From Alphaproteobacteria bacterium (GTDB taxonomy: Bacteria; Pseudomonadota; Alphaproteobacteria; Rhizobiales; Rhizobiaceae), in the NCBI GenBank assembly GCA_018823835.1, contig JAHJHT010000013.1:248001-312000 (forward strand): a DNA stretch of 64,000 nucleotides, read 5' to 3'. The position numbers were made by a program, and so were the translations under genes. Shown here one piece after another: positions 45,582 to 54,230 of this stretch. Within the stretch, counting starts at the first letter, position 1; each line of letters opens with the position of its first letter. The notes beneath the pieces were generated by a model, which did no database searches, had not been told where the DNA came from, and was given only the letters and a program-made list of their open reading frames with translations.

Positions 45582-46623
45582 GGGATTTCCGGAGCGCGAT
45601 ATTTCGGCTGTGGTGGATCATGGCGGCAGCCTCGACCGGGCGCGTGCGCTGTTCCCGGATGCGCCCGAGCCATGGATAGACCTGTCCACCGGCATCAACC
45701 CGCACTCCTATCCGCTTTTCGACCTGCCCGCCACCGCCTTAACCCGGCTTCCGGAGCCCTCGCGCCATCGCGAACTCGCAGCCATCGCGGCACGCGCCTA
45801 TGGTGCGCCCTCCGCCGCGCACGTCGTTGCGGCGCCGGGAACGCAGATCCTTTTGCCGCTGGTCTATGCGCTGCGCGCGCCAGGGCGTGCACTGATCCTC
45901 GGCCCGACCTATGCCGAGCATGCCCGCGCGGCCGCGCTCTGCGGCTACGACGCGCAGGAGGTAACCGACTTCGAGGACCTGGCTGCGGCCGACCTCGCCA
46001 TCGTCGTCAACCCGAACAACCCGGACGGACGGGTCGTTTCCCGCGCGCGCCTGCTGGATCTCGCCGCGCTGCTGCAAGGCAAGGGGGGCCTGCTGGTCGT
46101 CGACGAGGCCTTCATGGATGTCGGAGCGCGCGAAGAATCGCTGTGCGGCGATGTCGGGGAGGGCGGCATCGTCGTGCTCAGGTCCTTCGGCAAGTTTTTC
46201 GGGCTTGCCGGCGTTAGGCTGGGCTTTGCCGTCACAGCTCCCGACATGGCGAAGCAGCTCGACGAGCGGCTAGGGCCCTGGTCGGTTGCTGGCCCGGCGC
46301 TCGAGTACGGGATCGCGGCGCTCGGCGACGCGGCCTGGGCCGACGTGATGCGGGCGCGGCTACGAAAGGACGCCGAGCGGCTCGATGCACTATTTTCGTC
46401 TTTCGGTTTCGAGGTCGATGGCGGTACCGACCTGTTCCGCCATCTCACCACGCCGCTCGCGCAGCCCCTGTTCAAGTCGCTCGGCAGTCAGGGCATTCTG
46501 ATCCGCAGCTTTGACGGGTGTCCGCACGTGCTGCGCACGGGCCTGCCTGGCTCGGAAGAGGAATGGGCTAGGCTCGAGGCCGGGCTTGCGGCATTTTCAG
46601 CCGGCGAGGGAGGTTCGCGATGA
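45580..46623 (+). CDS. cobC: Threonine-phosphate decarboxylase-like aminotransferase CobC
   Basis: 347-residue PLP enzyme of the CobC/CobD(Salmonella) family, producing the aminopropanol phosphate linker for B12. HGGSLDRARALFP and WIDLSTGINPHSYP are the family opening, NPNNPDGR is the PLP-enzyme loop, and the PLP lysine is K205 in RSFGKFFGLAGVRLGF. ATG 45580 overlaps the divergent cobD ATG. An alternative GTG near 45613 would shorten it by 11 residues and still keep the HGG motif. It overlaps the phosphatase gene by four bases. Confidence 0.92.
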   Translation: MGFPERDISAVVDHGGSLDRARALFPDAPEPWIDLSTGINPHSYPLFDLPATALTRLPEPSRHRELAAIAARAYGAPSAAHVVAAPGTQILLPLVYALRAPGRALILGPTYAEHARAAALCGYDAQEVTDFEDLAAADLAIVVNPNNPDGRVVSRARLLDLAALLQGKGGLLVVDEAFMDVGAREESLCGDVGEGGIVVLRSFGKFFGLAGVRLGFAVTAPDMAKQLDERLGPWSVAGPALEYGIAALGDAAWADVMRARLRKDAERLDALFSSFGFEVDGGTDLFRHLTTPLAQPLFKSLGSQGILIRSFDGCPHVLRTGLPGSEEEWARLEAGLAAFSAGEGGSR

Positions 46624-47129
46624 TCCATGTCTGTCCACTGTCGAAGGTCGATGCGACGGTTGCATCGGCCGGGGCCGAGAGGCTGGTTTCGCTGCTTGCC
46701 GCCGGCACGGCGATGACGCGGCCGGCCGCGATCAGGGAGGAGCACCATCTTTTCCTGTCGCTGCACGATATTGCCGAGCCGCGCGAGGGCATGACGCCGC
46801 CCGGCGAAGCGCATGTCCGAACGCTGCTCGACTTTGCGGGAGAGTGGGACCGCGCGCGGCCGCTGGTCATCAACTGCTATGCCGGCATCAGCCGCTCTAC
46901 CGCGTCGGCCTACATCATCGCGGCGGCACTAGCGCCGAAGCGCGACGAGGCGGAACTGGCCAAGACGTTGCGCTGGCTGTCGCCCTCGGCGACGCCGAAC
47001 ATCCGATTGGTGACGCTGGCCGACGCCATGCTCGGGCGGCAGGGTCGCATGGTCGAGGCGATCAAGGCGATCGGTCGCGGGGCGGATGCCTTCGAGGGCG
47101 TGCCCTTCGCGCTGCCGATCGACGGCTGA
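46620..47129 (+). CDS. Tyrosine phosphatase-family protein
   Basis: 169 residues with the Cx5R phosphatase loop C86-YAGIS-R92 (INCYAGISRSTASA) and an upstream general-acid candidate LHDIAEP. It resembles small dual-specificity phosphatase-like proteins found behind cob genes in rhizobia. Whether it acts on protein, nucleotide or a corrinoid phosphate intermediate is unknown. Its start overlaps the cobC stop (ATGA), so it is co-translated with cobC. Confidence 0.82.
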   Translation: MIHVCPLSKVDATVASAGAERLVSLLAAGTAMTRPAAIREEHHLFLSLHDIAEPREGMTPPGEAHVRTLLDFAGEWDRARPLVINCYAGISRSTASAYIIAAALAPKRDEAELAKTLRWLSPSATPNIRLVTLADAMLGRQGRMVEAIKAIGRGADAFEGVPFALPIDG

Positions 47130-47138
47130 GCCTTCAGG

Positions 47139-47945
47139 TCAGGCGGTCGGGGCGAGCCAGTCCGCGAGTTTTGCCTTGCGGACATCCTGAAGCAGGCGGA
47201 CGAAGCCGTCGGCCTGGAACTCGGCCGTCAGCCGGCCCTTCTCGGCGGTGGCGCGCGACGCCTCGCCGACCACGCCATGCGGGTTGAGATCCGAGGCGAT
47301 CCAGGCGAACGCATGCGTGCCCGTCGGCCTCAAGAGCTCGAATTCCTGCTCGGCGCGCTGCACGCTGGAGGCGAAATTCCGGGCCTTTGTCATGTCGACG
47401 AGGTCCGGGCGGAAATGCAGCATCACCGAGGTCTCGAAATCGCCGCCGTGGATGCCGAAGCGATCCTCGATGTCGCTGTAGAGACCGGCCGGCCGGCCGA
47501 AGCGTGACCAGCTGGTCTTGACCCCCAGCATGCCGAAGCGCACGCGCAGTTCGCGCGTCACGATGCCCATGATCTCCTCGTTGCCGCCATGCGAATTGAC
47601 GACAACAATCTTCCTGACGCCGGCGCGTGCCACCGAGGCGCCAAGCTCAGTCCAGGCCTCGATCAGCGTGGCGGCCGGCAGCGTCAACGTGCCCGGTGCA
47701 TGGACATGCTCGTTCGACTTGCCGACGGTCTGCACCGGCAGGATCCTGACGTCGAGATCGTCCGGCAGGCGGGCGATGACCGTGTCGAGCATGCCATGCA
47801 TGATCGTGGTGTCGGTAGAGACCGGAAGATGCGGGCCATGCTGCTCGATCGCCGCCACCGGCAGAACCGCGATGGTCGCCTCGGGGTCGATGGATGCATA
47901 TTCGGTTGTGGGATAATCGCCCCACCAGACTTTTCTCGTTGCCAC
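47139..47945 (-). CDS. Creatininase-family amidohydrolase
   Basis: 268 residues from GTG 47945, preceded by GGAGAGG at good spacing. Metal ligands of the family are visible: E34 and H36 in AIEQHGPHLP, D45 in STDT, and H119/E123 in VNSHGGNEE. Family members open cyclic amides (creatinine) or remove formyl groups from pyrimidine intermediates (ArfB), and MftE is also related. The longer frame to 48458 runs out of phase through the RidA gene and is rejected. It lies 77 bp downstream of the RidA gene on the same strand, so the two form a small operon divergent from the ABC transporter operon. Confidence 0.88.
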   Translation of the reverse strand: MATRKVWWGDYPTTEYASIDPEATIAVLPVAAIEQHGPHLPVSTDTTIMHGMLDTVIARLPDDLDVRILPVQTVGKSNEHVHAPGTLTLPAATLIEAWTELGASVARAGVRKIVVVNSHGGNEEIMGIVTRELRVRFGMLGVKTSWSRFGRPAGLYSDIEDRFGIHGGDFETSVMLHFRPDLVDMTKARNFASSVQRAEQEFELLRPTGTHAFAWIASDLNPHGVVGEASRATAEKGRLTAEFQADGFVRLLQDVRKAKLADWLAPTA

Positions 47946-48022
47946 GCTGACCTCTCCGACAGGGTCCGACTTGTAGAGCGCCACGCCCGCCCGCGCAACG
48001 ATGGCGGCGGAGCGGCTTGCGG

Positions 48023-48406
48023 CTATCCGGCGGCTGTCACCTCGATCTCGACCTTGAACTCCGGCCGCGCGAAGCCCGAGACGATCATCAGCGTGGATGC
48101 CGGCGCCGGTTCGGAAAACAGCCGGTCGCGCACTACCATGTAAGGCTTCAGGTGCTCGCGGCCGGTGACATAGGCGTTGATGCGAACGATGTCGCCGAGC
48201 CCAAGTCCCGCCTCGGCAAGTATCGCTGCGATGTTGGCGAAACAAAGCTCGGCCTGCGCACCGGCATCCTCCGGGATCACCTCGTCGGGGCCGACGCCGA
48301 GCTGGCCCGAGCAGAGCACCAGTCGCTTGCCTGCCGGCACCTCCACGCCATGGCTGTATTTCGCGAAGGGAGGGCGGATCGATTTCGGCGTGAGGTACTT
48401 GAACAT
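48023..48406 (-). CDS. RidA/YjgF family enamine/imine deaminase-like protein
   Basis: 127 residues from ATG 48406 (MFKYLTPKSI). RidA family proteins hydrolyse reactive enamines or imines, and pathway-specific relatives such as RutC act in pyrimidine breakdown. Blocks seen are YSHGVEVPAGKRLVLCSGQLG, QAELCFANIAAILAEAGLG, IVRINAYVTGREH and a final FKVEIEVTAAG. The usual catalytic arginine near IVRINAYVT is present in position. It is transcribed away from the ABC operon. The 45-bp dyad at 48429 starts 23 bp upstream of its start, so the same site could control both directions. Confidence 0.88.
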   Translation of the reverse strand: MFKYLTPKSIRPPFAKYSHGVEVPAGKRLVLCSGQLGVGPDEVIPEDAGAQAELCFANIAAILAEAGLGLGDIVRINAYVTGREHLKPYMVVRDRLFSEPAPASTLMIVSGFARPEFKVEIEVTAAG

Positions 48407-48428
48407 CGGCGCATCGTAGGGCCGGACC

Positions 48429-48473
48429 GTCCACCTCTTCAAGATGCTCGCCAGGCATCTTTGCGGCGTGGAC
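48429..48473. promoter_or_regulatory. 45-bp nested dyad, candidate enhancer-binding or operator site
   Basis: Outer arms GTCCAC (48429-48434) and GTGGAC (48468-48473), inner arms AAGATGC (48441-48447) and GCATCTT (48455-48461), equal 6-bp spacers and a 7-bp centre. The symmetry is perfect in both arm pairs. Its centre is about 143 bp upstream of the predicted sigma-54 start, the usual distance for an activator site. An A-rich stretch (ATTAAAAAATAG, 48479-48490) between them could be a bend site. Confidence 0.6.
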
Positions 48474-48566
48474 AGGAGATTAAAAAATAGGCACGATACC
48501 GGCTTGCCTGTTGGCTGTTTCGGCACCGCACATCGCCTGAGGGCCGTCCCGTGGCAGGGAGCCCGG

Positions 48567-48582
48567 TGGCACGCGTCTTGCT
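48567..48582 (+). promoter_or_regulatory. Sigma-54 (RpoN) promoter of the ABC transporter operon
   Basis: TGGCACG-CGTC-TTGCT matches the consensus TGGCACG-N4-TTGCW at every defined position (-24 GG and -12 GC). It lies 65 bp before the substrate-binding protein start. The activator gene is not in the window. Confidence 0.85.
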
Positions 48583-48647
48583 TCGCAAATCGGTGGTGAA
48601 CAACATTTCCCGCGCATGGAGCGAGGGACAAACTGAGGGTGGTGTCG

Positions 48648-49649
48648 ATGCACAGGTTTCTCATGATTTCCGCGAGCGCTGTCGCGCTTGCCGCTACGTC
48701 CGCAACGGGCGTCCTGGCCGAGCCGGTGACGTTCGGAACCAACTGGCTCGCCCAGGCCGAGCATGGCGGCTACTATCAGGCTGTCGCAGACGGCACCTAT
48801 GAGGCCTGCGGCCTCGAAGTGACCATCATGCAGGGCGGACCGCAGGTCAGCGGCAGGCCGCTGCTGCTGGCCGGCAAGATCGACTTCTACATGGGCGGCA
48901 ACATGCAGCAGGCCTTCGACGCGGTAACGCAGGACATTCCGCTGCGCGTCGTCGCGGCCTCCTTCCAGAAGGAGCCGCAGGTGGTGATGTCGCATCCGGG
49001 CGAGGGGCTCGACACCTGGGAAGACCTGCCGAAGGCCGAGCAGTACATCATCGGCGACGAGGGCGCGCAGAGCTTCCTGCTGTGGATGGCGACCGAATAC
49101 GGCTTCGATGTCTCCAAGCGCGTGCCCTACACCTTCAACGCCGCGCCCTTCATCGCCAACAAGAAGTCGATCCAGCAGGGCTATGTGACCTCCGAGCCTT
49201 ATGCCATCGAGAAGGAAGGCGGCTTCGTGCCGAACCAGTTCCTGCTGGCCGACTATGGCTACGACACCTATTCGACGACCATCGAGACCATGCAGGAGAC
49301 GATCGACAAGCGGCCGGAGGTCGTCCAGTGCTTCGTCGATGGCTCGGCCAAGGGCTGGTACACCTACCTCTACGGCGACAACACGGCCGCCAACGAGATG
49401 ATCAAGAAGGACAATCCTGACATCACCGACGAGCAGATCGCCTTCTCCATCGCGCAGATGAAGAAGTTCGGCATCGTCGATTCCGGCGATACCGAGAAGC
49501 TGGGCATCGGCGCCATGACCGACGAGCGCGTGCAGAGCTTCTACGACAAGATGGTCAAGGCGAAGGTTCTGCCCGAGGGCATCGACATCAAGAAGTCCTA
49601 CACGCTCGACTTCGTCAACAAGGGTGTCGGGCTAGACCTGAAGAAGTAA
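48648..49649 (+). CDS. ABC transporter substrate-binding protein, NMT1/THI5-like
   Basis: 333 residues from ATG 48648 with a signal peptide (FLMISASAVALAATSATGVLA). Mature sequence: VTFGTNWLAQAEHGGYYQAVADGTYEACGLEV, the standard opening of NMT1/THI5-like periplasmic proteins that bind pyrimidines, riboflavin-like or sulfonate compounds. GGPQVSGRPLLLAGKIDFYMGG follows. GAGGG at 48634 fits this start better than GTG 48639. The promoter is of the sigma-54 class. Ligand is unknown, but the downstream deaminase suggests an N-heterocycle. Confidence 0.88.
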   Translation: MHRFLMISASAVALAATSATGVLAEPVTFGTNWLAQAEHGGYYQAVADGTYEACGLEVTIMQGGPQVSGRPLLLAGKIDFYMGGNMQQAFDAVTQDIPLRVVAASFQKEPQVVMSHPGEGLDTWEDLPKAEQYIIGDEGAQSFLLWMATEYGFDVSKRVPYTFNAAPFIANKKSIQQGYVTSEPYAIEKEGGFVPNQFLLADYGYDTYSTTIETMQETIDKRPEVVQCFVDGSAKGWYTYLYGDNTAANEMIKKDNPDITDEQIAFSIAQMKKFGIVDSGDTEKLGIGAMTDERVQSFYDKMVKAKVLPEGIDIKKSYTLDFVNKGVGLDLKK

Positions 49650-49659
49650 GCCCGGCCGC

Positions 49660-50478
49660 ATGCTGCAGACGATGGAGCCCAAGACGGCCGAGGCCGCGGG
49701 GGGAAAACCCCTGCTGATGCTGCGAGACGTCGGCAAGACGTTTTCCAACGGCGTCACCGCGCTGGGCAGGGTCGACCTCACGATCCGGGAAGGCGATTTC
49801 CTGAGCCTTCTCGGGCCGTCGGGCTGCGGCAAGTCGACGGCGCTGCGGCTGATTGCCGGCCTGTCGACGCCGACGACCGGTTTGCTCGACTGGCGCGGCG
49901 AGGGCGCCGGCGGACGCGCCGACATCGGCTTCGTGTTTCAGGAGCCGACGCTGCTGCCCTGGGCGAATGTCTTCGACAATGTCTGGCTGCCGCTACGGCT
50001 GCGCGGCGTCTCGCGGGCCCAGGCGACACCGGCGATCCGCGAGATGATCGGACGGGTGCACCTGACCGGCTTCGAAGAAGCCATGCCGCGCGAGCTTTCG
50101 GGCGGCATGAAGATGCGGGTGTCGATCGCCCGCGGACTGGTAACCAAGCCCCGCCTGCTGCTGATGGACGAGCCCTTCGCCGCGCTCGACGAGATTACCC
50201 GCTTCCGGCTCAACCATGACCTGCTGGAGCTCTGGCAGGAGGAAAAATTCACGGTCGTCTTCGTGACGCACAGCGTGTTCGAAAGCGTGTTCCTGTCCAA
50301 CCGCATCGTCGTCATGGCGGCGCGGCCGGGACGCGTCTTCGGCGAGATCGCGGTCGATGCCGCCTATCCGCGCGACGAGGCGTTCCGCACGTCGCCCGAC
50401 TACGCGGCGCTCTGCCGCGACACGTCGCAGGTGCTTGTCGACGCGATGAACGCAAGGGCCGACGATGACCGCCCTTGA
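49660..50478 (+). CDS. ABC transporter ATP-binding protein
   Basis: 272-residue ATPase of the nitrate/taurine/pyrimidine-type importers. Walker A GPSGCGKST, Q-loop VFQEPTLLPWANVFDNV, signature LSGGMKMRVSIARG, Walker B LLLMDEPFAALDE and switch His in VTHSVFES. It follows the binding protein after 10 bp and overlaps the permease gene by 14 bp. Confidence 0.94.
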   Translation: MLQTMEPKTAEAAGGKPLLMLRDVGKTFSNGVTALGRVDLTIREGDFLSLLGPSGCGKSTALRLIAGLSTPTTGLLDWRGEGAGGRADIGFVFQEPTLLPWANVFDNVWLPLRLRGVSRAQATPAIREMIGRVHLTGFEEAMPRELSGGMKMRVSIARGLVTKPRLLLMDEPFAALDEITRFRLNHDLLELWQEEKFTVVFVTHSVFESVFLSNRIVVMAARPGRVFGEIAVDAAYPRDEAFRTSPDYAALCRDTSQVLVDAMNARADDDRP

Positions 50479-51322
50479 TCGCCCCGCCGTGTCGCTCGCA
50501 CTCGACCCGGAGGAGGCGCGCCGGGTGCGCGCTCAGCGCTTCGAACGCATCGGCAAATGGCTGCTGCCGCTTGCCATCATGGTGGTGGCGATCTGGTTGT
50601 GGGACCGCATTTGCGTGTGGAACGAGATCCCGCGCTACATCCTGCCGCGACCCGGCGAGGTGCTCCACACGCTCTACGCCGATGCCGGGCTGCTGTTCGG
50701 CTCGTTGCTGGTGACGCTGAAGATCACCTTCCTCGGGCTGGCGCTGGCTGTGGCCGGTGGCGTCGGGCTGGCAGTGCTCTTCACGCAGTCGAAATGGGTG
50801 GAAATGTCGTTCTTTCCCTTCGCCATCGTGCTTCAGGTGACGCCCATCGTGGCGATCTTTCCGCTGATCAACATCTATGTCGACAACCAGACGGCAAAGC
50901 TGCTGCTGTGCGCCTGGATCGTCGCCTTCTTCCCGATTCTGTCGAACACCACGCTCGGGCTCAACTCGGTCGACCGTAACCTGCTCGACCTCTTCAAGCT
51001 GAACGGCGCGACGCGCTGGCAACAGCTCGTGCATCTGCGGCTGCCTGCGGCAATGCCCTATTTCCTCGGCGGGCTGAAGATCGCCGGAGGCCTTTCGCTG
51101 ATCGGCGCGGTGGTGGCGGAGTTCGTCGCCGGCTCGACCGGCCAGTCCTCGGGGCTGGCATCGCGCATCATCGAGGCCGGCTACCGGCTGAATGCGCCAC
51201 GGCTGTTCGCGGCGCTGATCCTGATCTCCTTCACCGGCATCGTGATCTTCCTCGTGCTGTCGCTGATCTCGCACCTCGTGCTGCGTCGCTGGCACGAGAG
51301 CGCGCTGAAGCAGGAGCGGTGA
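50465..51322 (+). CDS. ABC transporter permease
   Basis: 285-residue BPD_transp_1 permease with about six helices. The N-terminal cytoplasmic part is RVRAQRFERIGKWLLP. The ATPase-contact EAA-like loop is present around NLLDLFKLNGATRWQQLVHLRLPAAMPYFLGGLKIA. It overlaps the ATPase gene upstream and the amidohydrolase downstream (GTGA), so transport and catabolic genes are translationally linked. Confidence 0.93.
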   Translation: MTALDRPAVSLALDPEEARRVRAQRFERIGKWLLPLAIMVVAIWLWDRICVWNEIPRYILPRPGEVLHTLYADAGLLFGSLLVTLKITFLGLALAVAGGVGLAVLFTQSKWVEMSFFPFAIVLQVTPIVAIFPLINIYVDNQTAKLLLCAWIVAFFPILSNTTLGLNSVDRNLLDLFKLNGATRWQQLVHLRLPAAMPYFLGGLKIAGGLSLIGAVVAEFVAGSTGQSSGLASRIIEAGYRLNAPRLFAALILISFTGIVIFLVLSLISHLVLRRWHESALKQER

Positions 51323-52626
51323 GGGTGAGCGTGCTCGAATTTCCGACAAGCGGTTCCTACACGCTCCTTGGTGCGCGCGTGCATGGCTCGCTGACGCCGG
51401 GACTGACGGCGGAGCGGGATGCCGACGGATTCCTTCTTGCCGACATCGCCGTCGATAACGGCAAGGTCGCCTCCATCGCGCCGCATGATCCGACGTCCGC
51501 CGGCATCGCGCTGAAGGGGCGCATCGTGCTGCCCTGTTTCGTCGACTGCCACACCCATATCGACAAGGGCCATATCTGGCCGCGCAAGCCCAATCCCGAC
51601 GGGTCGTTCATGGGCGCGCTCGACGCGACCGGGGCGGATCGCGCGGCACGCTGGAACGCCGACGACGTGGCAAGGCGCATGGATTTCTCGCTGCGCTCGG
51701 CCTATGCGCACGGCACCAAGGCACTGCGCACCCATATCGACAGCGTGGCGCCGCAGGAGGAAATCTCCTGGCCGGTCTTCGAGATGATGCGCGAGAAATG
51801 GCGCGGCCGGATCGAGTTGCAGGGCGCCTGCCTGCTCGGCATCGAGGGGGTGCGCGACAGGAAGTGGTTCGCCAGGCTGGCGAAACGCGTGGTGGAGGCG
51901 AAGGGGGTGCTCGGCGTCGTCACCTACATGCTGCCTGACCTCGACGAACTGGTCGACCATGTCTTCGCGACCGCCAAGGAACACGGGCTCGACCTCGATT
52001 TCCACGCCGACGAGACCGACGATTTGGCGGCGGTATCGCTGAAGAAGATCGCGGAGGCGGCGATCTGGAACGAGTTCAAGGGCAGGATCCTTGTCGGCCA
52101 TTGCTGCTCGCTGGCGCGCCAGCCCGACCGCGAGGTACTGGACACGCTCGACAAGGTGGCGCGTGCAGGGCTCGGCGTTGTGTCGTTGCCGATGTGCAAT
52201 CTCTATCTGCAGGACCGCCGTTCGGACGGCACGACGCCGCGCTGGCGCGGCGTGACCCTTCTGCACGAAATGAAGGCGCGCGGCATTCCTGTCGCCGTGG
52301 CTTCCGACAATACGCGCGACCCGTTCTACGCCTATGGCGATCTCGACATGCTGGAGGTCTACCGCATGGCGACGCGCATCCTGCATTTCGACCACCCGGT
52401 CGGCGACTGGCCAAAATCAGTCGCGGCGACGCCCGCGGAGATCATGCGACTCGACGGGGCGGGAATCCTGGCCGCTGGCGGACCGGCCGACTTCGTCGTC
52501 TTTCGCGGCCGCAGCTGGACGGAACTGCTGTCGCGGCCCGAATCCGATCGCATCGTCGTTCGCGACGGCCGGGCGATCCTGCGCGAGATACCCGACTATG
52601 CCGAACTCGACGATTTGATGGTGTGA
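51319..52626 (+). CDS. Cytosine deaminase-like amidohydrolase
   Basis: 435 residues of the amidohydrolase superfamily, CodA branch. Metal and catalytic residues: H78-x-H80 (DCHTHIDKGH), H228 and E231 (DFHADETDD), H260 (VGHCC) and D329 (ASDNTRDPFYAYGD). The last two motifs are those of cytosine deaminases. It should hydrolyse an amino or imino group on a ring nitrogen compound, but sequence alone cannot say whether cytosine itself is the substrate. The start is GTG 51319 (overlap with permease) or the in-frame GTGs at 51325/51331. The FAD oxidase starts 5 bp after its stop. Confidence 0.85.
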   Translation: MRVSVLEFPTSGSYTLLGARVHGSLTPGLTAERDADGFLLADIAVDNGKVASIAPHDPTSAGIALKGRIVLPCFVDCHTHIDKGHIWPRKPNPDGSFMGALDATGADRAARWNADDVARRMDFSLRSAYAHGTKALRTHIDSVAPQEEISWPVFEMMREKWRGRIELQGACLLGIEGVRDRKWFARLAKRVVEAKGVLGVVTYMLPDLDELVDHVFATAKEHGLDLDFHADETDDLAAVSLKKIAEAAIWNEFKGRILVGHCCSLARQPDREVLDTLDKVARAGLGVVSLPMCNLYLQDRRSDGTTPRWRGVTLLHEMKARGIPVAVASDNTRDPFYAYGDLDMLEVYRMATRILHFDHPVGDWPKSVAATPAEIMRLDGAGILAAGGPADFVVFRGRSWTELLSRPESDRIVVRDGRAILREIPDYAELDDLMV

Positions 52627-52630
52627 CGGA

Positions 52631-54034
52631 ATGGATGTAGCCGCCCTGAAACAGGACCTCGAGGGTATCAGGATCGAGGACAATCCTGCGATCGTGCAGC
52701 AGAAGAGCCGCGATTTCTACTGGTACAGCCCGGTCCTGAAGCGCCAGCTCGACAACGTCACCGGCGACATCGTCGTTTCGCCGAAGGACGAGGCGCAAGT
52801 GATCCGCGTGCTCGCCGCCTGCCACCGGCACGGCGTGCCGGTGACGCCGCGCGGTACCGGTACCGGCAATTACGGGCAGGCGATGCCGCTGTCGGGCGGC
52901 GTCGTGCTGTCGCTCGCCGACATGAACGCGGTAACGGCGGTTTCGCCCGGCCGCGTCACCTGCGAGCCGGGCGCCGTCATCGCCGACATCGACAAGGCGA
53001 CGCGGGCGCATTCGGGCCAGGAACTGCGCATGCACCCCTCGACCTATCACACCGCCTCGATCGGCGGCTTCATCGCGGGCGGCTCGGGCGGCGTCGGATC
53101 GATCAATTTCGGCGGCCTGCGCGATTTCGGCAACGTGCTCAGGTTGCGCGTCGTCACCATGGAGGCCGAACCCAGGGTGCTCGACCTGACCGGCGAGGAT
53201 CTGCACAAGGTGACGCATGCCTATGGCACCAACGGCATCATCACCGAGGTCGAGATGCCGCTGACGGCCGCCTATGACTGGGTCGACGTGATCGTCGGCT
53301 TCGACAGCTTCATGGATGCCGCGCGCTACGGCAATGCCCTGGCCTGCCAGGACGGGCTCTTGACCAAGCTGATCACGCCGATCGCCGCGCCGGTGCCCTG
53401 GCTCTATTTCAAGCGCCACCAGAAATTCCTCAGCGAGGGGCAGAGCATCTGCGCCGTTATGGTCGCGCCGCATTCGCTCGACGCCTTCCTCGCTTTCACA
53501 AGGCGCGCGGGCGGCACGGTGGTCTTCAACGCCGCCACCGCCCCGGACGCCGACAGGAAGGGCCTGCCGCCGGCCTACGAGCTTGCCTGGAACCACACCA
53601 CGCTGAGGGCGTTGCGCGTCGATCCAGCCATGACCTACCTGCAGTCGCTCTATCCGTTTCCCGGCCACATGGAACTTGTCGAGACAATCGACGGGCTCTT
53701 CCCCGGCGAGGTGTTTTCGCATCTCGAGTTCGTGCGCTTCGACGGCAACATCACCTGCTTCGGCCTCAACCTCGTCCGCTTCACGACGGAGGAGCGTCTC
53801 GACGAGATCATCCGCAGCTTCGAGGCGCATGGCTGCCCGGTCTTCAATCCGCACCGCTACACGCTGGAGGAAGGCGGCATGAAGCAGACCGACGAGGTGC
53901 AGCTAGCCTTCAAGCGGGAGGCCGACCCGCAGGGCCTTCTCAACCCTGGCAAGATGATTGCCTGGGAGAACCCCGACTACGATTTTCGGACGGGCAAGAC
54001 CTTCCTGTTCAAGGGCCTGCAGAGGGCGTCATAA
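52631..54034 (+). CDS. FAD-binding oxidase (VAO/PCMH family)
   Basis: 467-residue flavoprotein with the PCMH FAD domain at residues about 45-220 (VTPRGTGTGNYGQAMPLSGG, GRVTCEPGAVIADID and the STYHTASIGGFIAGGSGGVGS segment). A C-terminal substrate domain ends with NPGKMIAWENP. Family members oxidise hydroxy-acids, alcohols or amines such as D-lactate and glycolate. No CxxG or iron-sulfur motif is present. Its position behind an importer and a deaminase suggests oxidation of a transported nitrogen compound. A palindromic repeat copy separates it from the next gene. Confidence 0.85.
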   Translation: MDVAALKQDLEGIRIEDNPAIVQQKSRDFYWYSPVLKRQLDNVTGDIVVSPKDEAQVIRVLAACHRHGVPVTPRGTGTGNYGQAMPLSGGVVLSLADMNAVTAVSPGRVTCEPGAVIADIDKATRAHSGQELRMHPSTYHTASIGGFIAGGSGGVGSINFGGLRDFGNVLRLRVVTMEAEPRVLDLTGEDLHKVTHAYGTNGIITEVEMPLTAAYDWVDVIVGFDSFMDAARYGNALACQDGLLTKLITPIAAPVPWLYFKRHQKFLSEGQSICAVMVAPHSLDAFLAFTRRAGGTVVFNAATAPDADRKGLPPAYELAWNHTTLRALRVDPAMTYLQSLYPFPGHMELVETIDGLFPGEVFSHLEFVRFDGNITCFGLNLVRFTTEERLDEIIRSFEAHGCPVFNPHRYTLEEGGMKQTDEVQLAFKREADPQGLLNPGKMIAWENPDYDFRTGKTFLFKGLQRAS

Positions 54035-54054
54035 TTCGCATGCACTTCTTCGCG

Positions 54055-54202
54055 CCCCCCTCTGTCCTGCCGGACATCTCCCCCACAAGGGGGGAGATCG
54101 GCAGCTTCGATGCCGCCGCCCTTCGTCAGGCGATTGGCCAAGTCGGCGATGACAGACAATCTCCCCCCATGTGGGGGAGATGGCCGGCAGGCCAGAGGGG
54201 GG
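54055..54202. repeat. Paired palindromic repeat element (intergenic copy D)
   Basis: 148 bp, same family as the copies in cobN: CCCCCCTCTGTCCTGCCGG at the left, CCGGCAGGCCAGAGGGGGG at the right, each with an internal ATCTCCCCC hairpin. It begins 20 bp after the FAD oxidase stop and ends 28 bp before the next start, so it becomes a structured leader or intercistronic element of the reductase gene. Confidence 0.88.
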
Positions 54203-54230
54203 TATCTTCCCAAACGCTCCGGAGAAGGCG

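Noticed and set aside
54171..54230. N-terminal extension of the first flavodoxin-fold reductase
   Set aside because: Derived from the repeat; the ATG at 54231 has a good ribosome site and begins the flavodoxin fold.
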